Below, piece after piece: positions 15,349 to 24,415 of a stretch of DNA of 45,838 bases; the first letter of the stretch is position 1, and every line of letters starts with the position of its first letter. Origin of the DNA: Prolixibacteraceae bacterium (lineage in GTDB: Bacteria > Bacteroidota > Bacteroidia > Bacteroidales > Prolixibacteraceae); the NCBI GenBank assembly GCA_025355875.1, contig JANXYV010000152.1, forward strand, positions 1 through 45,838, written 5' to 3'. The translations under genes and the position numbers were made by a program. Under the pieces are notes generated by a model. The model did not search any database. It worked only from the letters and a program-made list of their open reading frames with translations, and was not told the DNA's origin.

Positions 15349-18300
15349 CTACTTCAAATCTTTAATCAAACACAAATACGCGTCTTCGAGAACCGGATTG
15401 GCCATGATGGCATCTTCGGTCGGTTTTTTCTTCGCCAGGAACCGCACCCTGATTTGGTCGCCCTGCCTCATGTGATGGGTAATCAGTTGTTTGTTTTCCA
15501 TCAGCTCGAATTCGGCCACCGACAAATCAAACTGCCAAACCATATTTTTGGCCAGATGTACCATGTCGGCAGGCGTTCCGTGGTATTTGACCTGTCCTCG
15601 GTTGATAACGGCCACTTGGTTGCACGAGCTTGAAATATCTTCGATGATGTGGGTCGAGAAAATCACAATCCGGTCACGGCTCAGTTCCACCAGTAAATTC
15701 CGGAAACGGATCCGTTCGCGGGGATCCAACCCGGCGGTTGGTTCATCAACCACCATGATTTTGGGCAGATGAAGCAGGATTTGTGCAATTCCGATGCGTT
15801 GTTTCATCCCTCCGGAGAAAGAACCGATTTTGTCGGCACGTTTTTCCCAGAGATGCACGGCTTTCAGCACATATTCAATTCTTTTTGACCGTTCTTCCTG
15901 ATCGGTCAGTCCTTTCAGGATCGCCTGATAATCGAGAAAATCTTCAGCGGGCATATTTTCGTAGGTTCCAAATTCCTGAGGGAGATAGCCGATCAGTCCC
16001 TGCAATTCCTCCCGTTTTTCCTGGGTATCGATACCGTTGATCCAGATCTTGCCGTAACTCTGTTCCAAAATGCCGCAAATGATGCGCATCATGGTCGATT
16101 TCCCGGCGCCGTTGGGACCAAGCAATCCAAACATTCCGGTTCCGATTTCAAGCGAGACCCCGTTCAAAGCTTTGAATGGCTGATGTTTCTTTCCAATAAG
16201 CGGTATTTGTTTCACCAAACGGAGCAGGCCACGCCGCATGGTTCCAAAACGTCCGGCGATGCGGTCGATGTTGATTTTTTCCTGATACAGTTTTTTAGAG
16301 GTCACCGAAATGACCAGCGCCAGGTACCACAAAATACCAAACGTGATGACCAGTCCGATGGTTTTATCGATCCTCCAAACCACCAGGATTTCGATCAGTG
16401 GTAAAATCCAGAACAGGAAAGTGCGCACCGATCTGTAAATTCTGGGTGGTCGTGCTTTTCCGATCGTTTCAGCCCTGAAATTCAGGAATAAGCCAAACGG
16501 TTTCCAGATGCTCAGGGCAAATTGTACGATCCCAACCGAAAGCCAAAGCGACCAAAAAGCCGAATGCAAATAGAAAAAGCTGAAATAATCCAAAAAGCCC
16601 AGGACCGGGATTTGCCAGATCAGGTAATCGAATTCGGACAAAGTATGATATTGCTTTTCGAGACCTGCTCTTCGACGGATTTTTTTACCCGATTCCCATT
16701 CACGGGCAAAACGGCTTTCGCGATCGTATATTTTTACCAGGTTCTGGATGCGTATATGGAGTACCTCTTCGTCGGCGATGAGCTTGGTTCCGGCTTTCCG
16801 CAAACTGTTGAGCACAAACCAGGTAGAACCGGGCACCATGATCACCACCAAAATAAAGTCGAGCATCTTCCACAATCCCGAATCCACTTTGAAGTAAATT
16901 AGTGCAAAAGAAGCGGCCATCAGGGCAATCATCGAAAGCCGGATGCGCAGTTTTTGTTCATGAAACCAATCGATGGCATTCTCCAATCCGGAATAAAAAG
17001 TTGGAATGAAAACCAGGGTCAGCAAGGTGCTCAAAGCCAGACCACCAATCACCACGATGGCAAACGGAGCGCCGATGGCACTCACATATTCGGCATCGCC
17101 CATAGCCAGAGGCAGCATCCCAACTATAGTTGTAATGGCCGTGATAAGGATCGGGCGGACCCTTGAGAGTCCGGCGGTCATCAGGGCGCGCGAACGCCGG
17201 AAGCCACGTTTTCGCAAAATATTGGTGTAATCAATCAGGATAATCCCGTTGTTGACCACGACGCCGATCAGGATCAGGAAACCGGTCAGGGTATTGGCAT
17301 TGAGCAGGCTGTTGTTGGTTACAATCAACGCCAAAAGCGATCCGATAGCTGCAAGCGGTATAGAGAACAGAAGTACGAAAGGTGTCGAAATGGATTCAAA
17401 AACCGCAGCCATGATCATAAATATCAGCAAGATCGAAGCTCCGATCATGAAATAAAATTCAGAAAAATCGGTTTCCTCATGAACCACTTCGGCGGCCACT
17501 CCCGATGGCAAATTGTAGTTGGCTACCAGTTCGTCAATTTCGTAGCGGTAGGCAGCCAGCAATTCTTTCGAATCGGCGGCCTCGCTCACAAAACGGTAAT
17601 TAATCTCAATCTGTTTTTCCTGATTCACACGATTGATTCCGGCCAGGCCGCTGGCATAAACAATGTTGGTGAAATCCTGCAGATCGTGAATGCCACCGTT
17701 GGCATCGTTCACCTGAAGCATTTTCAACTCGTCCATGGTGCGATCCAGCTTTTGCTTTTCGCCAACAACCGGTTCCTTTTGGGTGATGATAATTTCGTAA
17801 TTGTCAATCCCCTGTTTATATTGGATTCCGGTAGCAATTTCTTTGGAGAATGAATTGACTTCGGATAAAATATTGCTGAGAGTAATGTTGTATTGGCTCA
17901 TCAGCAAAGGATTGAAGTACAAATGAACCTCAGGGCGGTTGTCCGAAATATTCAGGTTAACCGACTGCACCGACTGCATCTGGTCGATGAAATATTTCAG
18001 GTCTTCGCCAACCGCCTGCATCTTTTTAAAATCTTGTCCTTTGAGTACAATTTTTTCCTGATCGGTCCCAATTCCCATCATTTTCTGGAAAGCCCCGCCC
18101 ATGTCGCGGCCACCTCCCTGAAAATTCCGGGTGCTCTGGGTTTGGGTAAACGAGATCGATGAAGCTTTAATTCCTTTGGTCCGGTCGCTGATATCTGATT
18201 TCACCTGGGCAAAACCCCGGTCGCCTACTTTTTCAAATTTTTCTTTCAGTTTGATGGTAACCACCGCCTCTTCCGCTTCAATTTTGCTGATCACATCGAG

Positions 18301-20061
18301 CTTTTCGGGCAAATCCTCCAGTTTCTTCTCTACTTCCTGAACGGTTTGATCAGTCGAGGCGAGCGATGATCCTGAAGGCATAGTCACATATAGGCGGATT
18401 TCCTTGTTTTCGACTTCCTGAAGCGAACTGATACTGACCGCAAGACTGATAAAAATGGCCAGAAAGAATAACACAATTCCGCCAATGATGGTGGTGGCCG
18501 GAGAACGCATGCACGATTTCAGGAAGACCAGATAGACCTGAACCATGCGCATATTGGTGGTTACCTTTTCATAGAAAATATTTTTGGCAACACGGCGCCG
18601 GAGCAGTGCATACGAGGCCATCGGAACCAGAAGCAGCGCAACGGCCAGCGAAACCAGGATCGTAGAAATGATTGAAATTCCTACATTAAACCCCAGCATT
18701 TCGACCATGAAATTCTTCGAAAACAGAAAAGGGACAAAAACAACAATGGTAGTCAGGGTGGAGGCCAGAATCGACCGCCAGACTTCTGTGGTTCCCTGTA
18801 CCACGGCTTGCAACGGGGCATACCCTTTCCCTGCAAGCCGGTAAATATTCTCGAGCACCACCACACTGTTGTCGAGCAGCATCCCGATGGCCAGTGCCAT
18901 TCCAACTAAAGTGAGGCTGTTAATGCTGATGTTGAACGCATAAAACAGGTTGAAGGAGGTGAAGATGGAAATAGGAATAGCCAAGGCGATGAACGAAACA
19001 ATGCGAAGGTTTTTCAGGAAAATCCATAACACAAAAATGGCCAGGATACCTCCAAGCAATGCCAGTTCCATTATCTGATTGATGTTCTTTTCCATCTGAT
19101 CGGCCGAGTTGCTGATTTCAGCAATCTCAATATCCTTGGTGGCCATTTTCTCGTTCAGTTTTTTCACAATTTTACGTGTCGCTGCCGAAAGTCGGATCTG
19201 GTTGGCTTGCGAATCGTTGACAAGCAAAATGGTTACCGCATCTTTTCCGTTCACCCGGCTGTACGAGGTTTCCTCTTTCACCCCAAACCTTACTTCAGCC
19301 ACATCTTTCAGCAAGATCGGACCGCCGGCAACCACCAGGTTTTCCAGGTCTTCCACTTTGGTATATTCGGCGGTGACATGCACAAAAAACTGTACCGATT
19401 TTTCCTTCAGGTTACCTACATAGGTTCGCAAACTGGAGTTTTGCGAAAGCAGTGACCGGATTCTTCCGGGAGTAACATGGTAAGCTTCGCAGGCTTTGGT
19501 GTCCAGAATAATTTCGATCGATTTTTGTTTTCCGCCATACACATTCACTGCAGCAATTCCGTCAATGTTTTCCAGATCCGGCTTGATATCCTGATCAACG
19601 ATGGTACGAACCCGGTCAATTCCACCTTCGCCGCGAGCCTGCAGCTCCATAAACTGGCTGTTCATCTGTTTCAGGTCGACCTTGGCCACGATCACCCTGA
19701 CATTGGCCGGCATCTTCGATTGGATCTCGGTAATTTTTTCCTGAAGTTTCAGGTAGGCATATTTGAAGTTAACCCCCTTTTTATAATACACCACAATGGT
19801 GGCTTGCCGCGAATTGATGTTTGACTCAATGGATTCGATGCCTTCGAGTGTGCCTATGGCACCTTCGAGAGGAACAACCACCTGATTTTCCATGTATTCA
19901 GGAGCCATTTCAGTGGCCGAATTGGCCTGAACGAACAGGAACGGAAGTTCGGCATTTGGCAACAATTCCACCGGCAGCTGTTTGTAGGAGACGTAACCCA
20001 AAACGGTCAGTCCCAGAAACAACATGCTGATCAGTATTTTTCGCTGTATGATGAATTTCAT
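15349..20061 (-). CDS. RND efflux pump fused to an ABC-transporter ATPase
   Basis: A single 1570-residue reading frame. The ATG at 20061 starts directly with the first RND helix (K-F-I-I-Q-R-K-I-L-I-S-M-L-F); a TTG at 20097 would add a stretch encoded by a G-rich repeat. Residues 1 to about 1020 are a complete HAE1-type RND permease with two helix bundles, two periplasmic porter regions, the helix-4 motif G-M-L-L-D-N-S-V-V-V (D-N, not D-D) and V-V-N-N-G-I-I-L-I-D in helix 10. About six further hydrophobic helices follow (about 1030-1270). The C-terminus (about 1280-1570) is a full ABC ATPase: Walker A GPNGAGKS at about 1315, signature F-S-G-G-M-K-Q-R, Walker B I-M-V-V-D-E-P, switch histidine in S-T-H-I-I-E-D. 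The ATPase closely resembles the separate one at 29378-30271. It probably serves the permease at 14512-15231. Confidence 0.95.
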   Translation of the reverse strand: MKFIIQRKILISMLFLGLTVLGYVSYKQLPVELLPNAELPFLFVQANSATEMAPEYMENQVVVPLEGAIGTLEGIESIESNINSRQATIVVYYKKGVNFKYAYLKLQEKITEIQSKMPANVRVIVAKVDLKQMNSQFMELQARGEGGIDRVRTIVDQDIKPDLENIDGIAAVNVYGGKQKSIEIILDTKACEAYHVTPGRIRSLLSQNSSLRTYVGNLKEKSVQFFVHVTAEYTKVEDLENLVVAGGPILLKDVAEVRFGVKEETSYSRVNGKDAVTILLVNDSQANQIRLSAATRKIVKKLNEKMATKDIEIAEISNSADQMEKNINQIMELALLGGILAIFVLWIFLKNLRIVSFIALAIPISIFTSFNLFYAFNISINSLTLVGMALAIGMLLDNSVVVLENIYRLAGKGYAPLQAVVQGTTEVWRSILASTLTTIVVFVPFLFSKNFMVEMLGFNVGISIISTILVSLAVALLLVPMASYALLRRRVAKNIFYEKVTTNMRMVQVYLVFLKSCMRSPATTIIGGIVLFFLAIFISLAVSISSLQEVENKEIRLYVTMPSGSSLASTDQTVQEVEKKLEDLPEKLDVISKIEAEEAVVTIKLKEKFEKVGDRGFAQVKSDISDRTKGIKASSISFTQTQSTRNFQGGGRDMGGAFQKMMGIGTDQEKIVLKGQDFKKMQAVGEDLKYFIDQMQSVQSVNLNISDNRPEVHLYFNPLLMSQYNITLSNILSEVNSFSKEIATGIQYKQGIDNYEIIITQKEPVVGEKQKLDRTMDELKMLQVNDANGGIHDLQDFTNIVYASGLAGINRVNQEKQIEINYRFVSEAADSKELLAAYRYEIDELVANYNLPSGVAAEVVHEETDFSEFYFMIGASILLIFMIMAAVFESISTPFVLLFSIPLAAIGSLLALIVTNNSLLNANTLTGFLILIGVVVNNGIILIDYTNILRKRGFRRSRALMTAGLSRVRPILITAITTIVGMLPLAMGDAEYVSAIGAPFAIVVIGGLALSTLLTLVFIPTFYSGLENAIDWFHEQKLRIRLSMIALMAASFALIYFKVDSGLWKMLDFILVVIMVPGSTWFVLNSLRKAGTKLIADEEVLHIRIQNLVKIYDRESRFAREWESGKKIRRRAGLEKQYHTLSEFDYLIWQIPVLGFLDYFSFFYLHSAFWSLWLSVGIVQFALSIWKPFGLFLNFRAETIGKARPPRIYRSVRTFLFWILPLIEILVVWRIDKTIGLVITFGILWYLALVISVTSKKLYQEKINIDRIAGRFGTMRRGLLRLVKQIPLIGKKHQPFKALNGVSLEIGTGMFGLLGPNGAGKSTMMRIICGILEQSYGKIWINGIDTQEKREELQGLIGYLPQEFGTYENMPAEDFLDYQAILKGLTDQEERSKRIEYVLKAVHLWEKRADKIGSFSGGMKQRIGIAQILLHLPKIMVVDEPTAGLDPRERIRFRNLLVELSRDRIVIFSTHIIEDISSSCNQVAVINRGQVKYHGTPADMVHLAKNMVWQFDLSVAEFELMENKQLITHHMRQGDQIRVRFLAKKKPTEDAIMANPVLEDAYLCLIKDLK

Positions 20062-20071
20062 TGTCAAAAAA

Positions 20072-20107
20072 TATAAGCCCCCTTCTAATTCCCCCAAGGG
20101 GGAAAGT
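20072..20107 (-). repeat. G-rich palindromic repeat, copy B
   Basis: Read on the - strand it is TTTCCCCCTTGGGGGAA, then TTAGA, then AGGGGGCTTA. It lies just 5' of the ATG of the RND-ABC fusion and faces copy C at 20155-20190 in the opposite orientation. AAGCCCC of this copy can pair with GGGGCTT of copy C, enclosing the whole gap. Confidence 0.75.
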
Positions 20108-20154
20108 TTGGAAGCACTTTTATTAGAATAATCTCAACTCAAAACGGACAATTT

Positions 20155-20190
20155 TTAAGCCTCCACTTCGGGGAGGTTTGGAGGGGCTTG
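20155..20190 (+). repeat. G-rich palindromic repeat, copy C (inside a coding end)
   Basis: GCCTCCACTTCGGGGAGG, then TTTG, then GAGGGGCTT: the same layout as copy A. On the - strand it is read as the last codons and stop of the RND gene at 20155-23253, giving the tail Q-A-P-P-N-L-P-E-V-E-A. Confidence 0.75.
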
Positions 20191-23100
20191 GGGTTTTCTC
20201 AGCCCATCTAAAACATCGAACACGCATGGAATCACAATCAGCGACATAATGGTCGATGTGATCAATCCACCGATCACCGCAATGGCCATAGGCGAACGCA
20301 GCGAAACGCTGTCGCCGAACCCAAATGTGAGCGGAAGCATCGCGAGGATGGTGGTCAGTTTGGTCATTAAAATCGGACGGATACGCTGTTGCCCGGCCTG
20401 CTTAATAGCTTCAATCCGCGGAACTCCTTCCCGCTGAATTTGCAGGATCCTGTCAACCAAAATGATGGAGTTGTTCACCGCGATCCCAACTAGCATGATG
20501 ATTCCGATAATTGCCATGATGTTCAACGTCTTTCCCAGAATAAAGAAAATCAGGATTGACCCAACAATGGCAAATGGAATGGTGGTAAGGATCGTGAACG
20601 GATGGAGCAGCGACTCAAATTCAGCTGCCAGCACCATAAACACAAGCACAATCGACAGAAGTAAAGCAAAGCTGAGCGCATCCATCGATTCTTTGCGCTT
20701 TTCTTCCTCTCCGGTGATCTTGATTTTATAATCGGGTGGAAGAGCGATATCTGCAATGGCCAGGTTCACTTTTTGAACCATTTTATCCAATGCAATGTCC
20801 TTGTTCATGTAACCGGTAATTTTACCAATTCTGACCTGGTTTCTGCGGAATATTTCCTTGGGCGAAGTTCCTTGACGGACATCTGCAATTTCGTTGATCC
20901 GGATCACCTGTGTTCCGTTTTTGACGATGAGGTCTGACAAATCGGCCAAACCTTTATCGGGCAGGCGCAACAGGATGTCCTGCATTTCTCCTCCTTTTTC
21001 AACCGTTCCGACCGTTTTGCCGGTGAGTTGGTCTTTGATCTGGCTCACCACATTTGCCACGCTGAGATTGAAAATTCCGGCGCGCAAACGGTCAACCACG
21101 ATTTCGACTTCCGGCGCACCACCTTCCATCGAAGCATCGAGGTTATAGACTTCAGGAATGGTTTGTACCGAATTTTTAACCTGGTCTGATAAATCCTGAA
21201 TGATTTTCAGATCCTGTCCCTGAATTTCGATCACCAAAGGAGCTTCGTCGGTACCCATCAATCCGCCCAAAGCCGTTTGGTCCTGAACAAATTTGGTTTC
21301 CATATCCGGAAATTCGCCCAATGCCTGCGAAATGGATTGAATGGCCAGCGTGGAGCCAAACTTGCCATCGGGTTTCAGAATGATTTTTATACTGGCAGTA
21401 TTTTCGCCCTGAAACAGTGCGTCCTGACTGGCCAGCATCCCGGTTGACGGGCCGACCTGACTGTAGAGGGTTTCCAGGTGGTCGCCCAATACCTCCCGGA
21501 GCATGTTTTCCATATTTTCGACCGCTGCATTGGTGCGCATCAGGCGGGTTCCTTCCTGCATCTTCAGATTCAGAGTAAATTGCCGGGTTTCGGATTTCGG
21601 CATGAACTCAGTTCCTATATAAGGAACCAACAGAACCGATGAACAAAGCAATATCAGGGCTGAAATGATGACAATCCATTTGTGCTGAAGCACTTTCCCC
21701 AGGAACCTTCCGTATCCTTTTACCTGGACCGTATTTGCTGCCCCTGTTTTTGTACTGTTTTTGAAGAAATAATTATACAACATCGGGATCAGCAAAATGG
21801 CTGCGACCAGCGACGAAAGCAGGGAGAAGGTGATGGTCCATGCCTGATCGCGGAAAAGCGCGCCCGATGCGCCATGCAGATATACAATCGGTAAAAATAC
21901 AATGATGGTGGTAATGGTCGATGAGGTGATGGCACCGCTGACCTGGGAGGTTCCCTGAATAGCCGCATCTTTGACCGACATTCCGGTTTCGCGCAGCCGG
22001 AAAATATTCTCCATCACCACGATGGCATTGTCGACCAGCATGCCCGCACCGAGCGCCAGTCCACCTAGGGTCATGATATTCAGGCTGAGTCCGTTGAAAT
22101 ACATCAGGTTGAAAGTAGCGATGATCGAAACCGGCATTGAAACGCTGATGATCATGGTTGTTCCGATGCGGCGCAGAAAAACAAAAACGACAATGATGGC
22201 CAGAACCATACCAATCATCGAAGTATCTTCCACCTCGCTGATCGCATTGCTGATAAAGATGCCTTGATTGGAAACCACTTTGAACTGGTAGCCAGGCAGG
22301 GCTTTTTCCATCTCAACCAATGCTTTCGAAATTTCCTTCACCGCCTTCACGGTGTTGAAACTTGTTTCCTTATAAATGGACAATCCCAGACAACGAACCC
22401 CATTCATCCGGACAATGTTTTCCGGATCCTTGTTTTTGAAACTGACTTTTGCCACTTCGCGCAGGTAAATTGGCGCTTTTTGAGCCGTCAGATCTCCTGA
22501 AGTCACCGCTTTGTAGCCCACAATGGTATTCTCGAAATCGCTCAGGTCGGTAAGCAAGCTAACTCCTTTCACCACATATTTCAGGCCCATCTCGGTAATC
22601 GATCCTCCCGAAATACTTTGGTTGAAGCTTTGAATACGGGTGTTCAGTTCGTCCATAGTCAGGCCGAACGCATCGAGCATGTATTGATCGGTTTCGATCA
22701 GGACTTCATTTTTTTCAGATCCCGAAACCTCCACATCGGCGACTCCTTCTAGCCGTACCAACTCGTTTCGGATATAGTTTTCGGCAACCTTCCGAAGTTC
22801 GTTCATGTCGGTGATGGTTTCATGCGAAAGGCTAACCACCATGACTGGCGCGGTATTCGGGTCATGCTGGGTAATGTTGATCTGGTCGATAGTCTGGTTT
22901 TGAGCAAAAGCGCTCGAAGCTTTCTGAAGGTCGAGAAAAGCTTCGTCCATATCCTTGGTCCATGCATATTCCACGGTAATTTGTGCCGTTCCCACTTTTG
23001 AAACCGACGAAACCTGCAGGACGCCCGATTGCCTGATAGCCAAGGCTTCCAGGTTTTCGACAAACTGTTTTTCCATTTCTTCCGGTGGACGTTCGCCCGA

Positions 23101-23253
23101 TTTAATCTCAATGAACAAACGCGGGTTGTTGATCTGTGGGAACAGATCGATGCCCAGCTTACTGAAGGAAATGTACCCCAGCAAAACTACGGCAAGTACC
23201 AGCATCAGAATGGTAACCGGATAGTTGACCGCAAATTGTGTTAACTTCTTCAT
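20155..23253 (-). CDS. RND efflux pump inner-membrane permease
   Basis: A 1032-residue HAE1-type RND permease of normal length. It exchanges protons for substrate and works with an adaptor and a TolC channel to export drugs, lipids or metabolites from the inner membrane and periplasm. The first helix (about 10-30) is followed by a porter domain, helices 2-6 (about 335-500) with the helix-4 motif G-M-L-V-D-N-A-I-V-V near residue 400, a second porter domain and helices 8-12 with G-I-A-V-N-N-S-I-I-L-V-D. The second helix-4 aspartate of AcrB is Asn here, as in many Bacteroidota pumps. The last 11 or so residues are encoded by a G-rich repeat. It is adjacent to one adaptor and to a second RND protein, as in MdtABC-type systems with two different RND subunits. 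Confidence 0.95.
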   Translation of the reverse strand: MKKLTQFAVNYPVTILMLVLAVVLLGYISFSKLGIDLFPQINNPRLFIEIKSGERPPEEMEKQFVENLEALAIRQSGVLQVSSVSKVGTAQITVEYAWTKDMDEAFLDLQKASSAFAQNQTIDQINITQHDPNTAPVMVVSLSHETITDMNELRKVAENYIRNELVRLEGVADVEVSGSEKNEVLIETDQYMLDAFGLTMDELNTRIQSFNQSISGGSITEMGLKYVVKGVSLLTDLSDFENTIVGYKAVTSGDLTAQKAPIYLREVAKVSFKNKDPENIVRMNGVRCLGLSIYKETSFNTVKAVKEISKALVEMEKALPGYQFKVVSNQGIFISNAISEVEDTSMIGMVLAIIVVFVFLRRIGTTMIISVSMPVSIIATFNLMYFNGLSLNIMTLGGLALGAGMLVDNAIVVMENIFRLRETGMSVKDAAIQGTSQVSGAITSSTITTIIVFLPIVYLHGASGALFRDQAWTITFSLLSSLVAAILLIPMLYNYFFKNSTKTGAANTVQVKGYGRFLGKVLQHKWIVIISALILLCSSVLLVPYIGTEFMPKSETRQFTLNLKMQEGTRLMRTNAAVENMENMLREVLGDHLETLYSQVGPSTGMLASQDALFQGENTASIKIILKPDGKFGSTLAIQSISQALGEFPDMETKFVQDQTALGGLMGTDEAPLVIEIQGQDLKIIQDLSDQVKNSVQTIPEVYNLDASMEGGAPEVEIVVDRLRAGIFNLSVANVVSQIKDQLTGKTVGTVEKGGEMQDILLRLPDKGLADLSDLIVKNGTQVIRINEIADVRQGTSPKEIFRRNQVRIGKITGYMNKDIALDKMVQKVNLAIADIALPPDYKIKITGEEEKRKESMDALSFALLLSIVLVFMVLAAEFESLLHPFTILTTIPFAIVGSILIFFILGKTLNIMAIIGIIMLVGIAVNNSIILVDRILQIQREGVPRIEAIKQAGQQRIRPILMTKLTTILAMLPLTFGFGDSVSLRSPMAIAVIGGLITSTIMSLIVIPCVFDVLDGLRKPQAPPNLPEVEA

Positions 23254-23269
23254 TTGCTATTAATTAATT

Positions 23270-23334
23270 GAGTTCGGAGTGTCTAAAGTCCGGAGTGCCT
23301 GGAGTTAACTCCGAACTTTAGGCACTCCAAACTC
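23270..23334. repeat. Palindromic repeat between RND and adaptor genes
   Basis: Arms 23270-23295 and 23309-23334 are inverted copies matching at 23 of 26 positions (GGAGTGCCTAAAGTTCGGAG on the opposite strand of the right arm). A perfect 12-base palindrome GGAGTTAACTCC lies at 23301-23312. It fills most of the 89-base gap between the adaptor and RND genes and could form a stable hairpin in the polycistronic RNA. Confidence 0.8.
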
Positions 23335-23342
23335 GCAACTTC

Positions 23343-24401
23343 TTATTTCACGATCTTCACCTTTGAGCGGTTTTTCAGGGTCTCAAATCCTTTGATCACC
23401 AACCGGTCATTCTTTTTTAATCCGGAAGTTATTTCAGCCGTATTTTGATTCTCGAAGCCAATGGTGATGCGCTTTTCAGTGGCTGTGCCGTTATCCACGA
23501 TGAACACCGATTTCCCTCGCTGGCCCGAAATGATGATGTTTTTGGGGATCACAATCACACTGTCGTGTTTGGCCAGAACAATGTCGGCTTTGGCAAACAT
23601 ACCCGGACGAAGCTTCAGTTCGGGATTTCCTACTTCGATTACGCCTTTAAAAGTGCGCGTTTCGATGCTGATTGCCGGGGAGAGTTCCTTCACTTTTCCG
23701 GTCAGGGTATCGTTCGGAAGGGTATAATTCATGATCCGCACTGCCTGATCTATCTGAACATCACTGATGTATTTCTCCGGAAGATTCACTTCGACGGTCA
23801 TGATACTGTAATCCATCAGGCTAGCCACTGAACTGCCGGTGGCTAACTGGGTTTCGTTGGTAATGGCAGGAATATCAGTAATTACGCCTTTGAAAGGTGA
23901 CCGGACCTGCATCTTTGCCAGCAGGAGATTGGCCCGTTCAAAAGCATCTTTAGCATTGGTATAGTTTACTTCCGAATTCCGGTAATCGAGTTGCGTAACC
24001 CCACCTTTTTCGAACAACGACTGTTGTTTCTTCATGGTTTGGTCCGTTATTTCGAGGTTCAGCTTTTTGCTTTCGAGACCAATACTGTTCACATATTCGG
24101 CATCTTCCAGCTGAATGATTACCTGACCGGATTCAACTCCATCGCCCAGGGCAAATGGTCGCCTGGTTTTGGGATTGATCAGCAACTTGTATTTACCGGT
24201 CATCTCGGTCTTCAGAACTGTTGTTTTGGTGGCGTTGAGCGTACCGGTGGTATTGATGATTTTTTCGATCGAACCGGGCTTGATGTCGTTTACTGAAACA
24301 GGTACAGCCAATTCGGCGGTTGTTGAAGCTGGCTGGTTGTTACACGCTGTGGTCGCCCCAATCAGGGCGATCAAAGCAATCAATTGGTGAAATGTTTTCA
24401 T
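23343..24401 (-). CDS. RND periplasmic adaptor (membrane fusion lipoprotein)
   Basis: A 352-residue HlyD/AcrA-type adaptor that bridges the inner-membrane pump and the TolC channel. The lipobox A-T-T-A-C puts the lipid-anchored cysteine at residue 20. Then come a beta-barrel/lipoyl half (about 40-115, with D-G-V-E-S-G-Q-V-I-I-Q-L-E), a short helical hairpin (about 118-165), the second lipoyl half (V-R-S-P-F-K-G-V-I-T-D) and a beta-barrel with the typical R-P-G-M-F-A-K-A-D-I. The membrane-proximal end (I-V-I-P-K-N) closes the protein. It is the only adaptor in the locus and would have to serve both RND proteins. It starts 14 bases after the TolC gene. Confidence 0.93.
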   Translation of the reverse strand: MKTFHQLIALIALIGATTACNNQPASTTAELAVPVSVNDIKPGSIEKIINTTGTLNATKTTVLKTEMTGKYKLLINPKTRRPFALGDGVESGQVIIQLEDAEYVNSIGLESKKLNLEITDQTMKKQQSLFEKGGVTQLDYRNSEVNYTNAKDAFERANLLLAKMQVRSPFKGVITDIPAITNETQLATGSSVASLMDYSIMTVEVNLPEKYISDVQIDQAVRIMNYTLPNDTLTGKVKELSPAISIETRTFKGVIEVGNPELKLRPGMFAKADIVLAKHDSVIVIPKNIIISGQRGKSVFIVDNGTATEKRITIGFENQNTAEITSGLKKNDRLVIKGFETLKNRSKVKIVK

Positions 24402-24415
24402 AGTATGGTTTGTTT

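Noticed and set aside
16522-16902. 126-residue + strand frame and many others across 15491-20030
   Set aside because: All are antisense shadows of the RND-ABC fusion gene, which has clear domains throughout.
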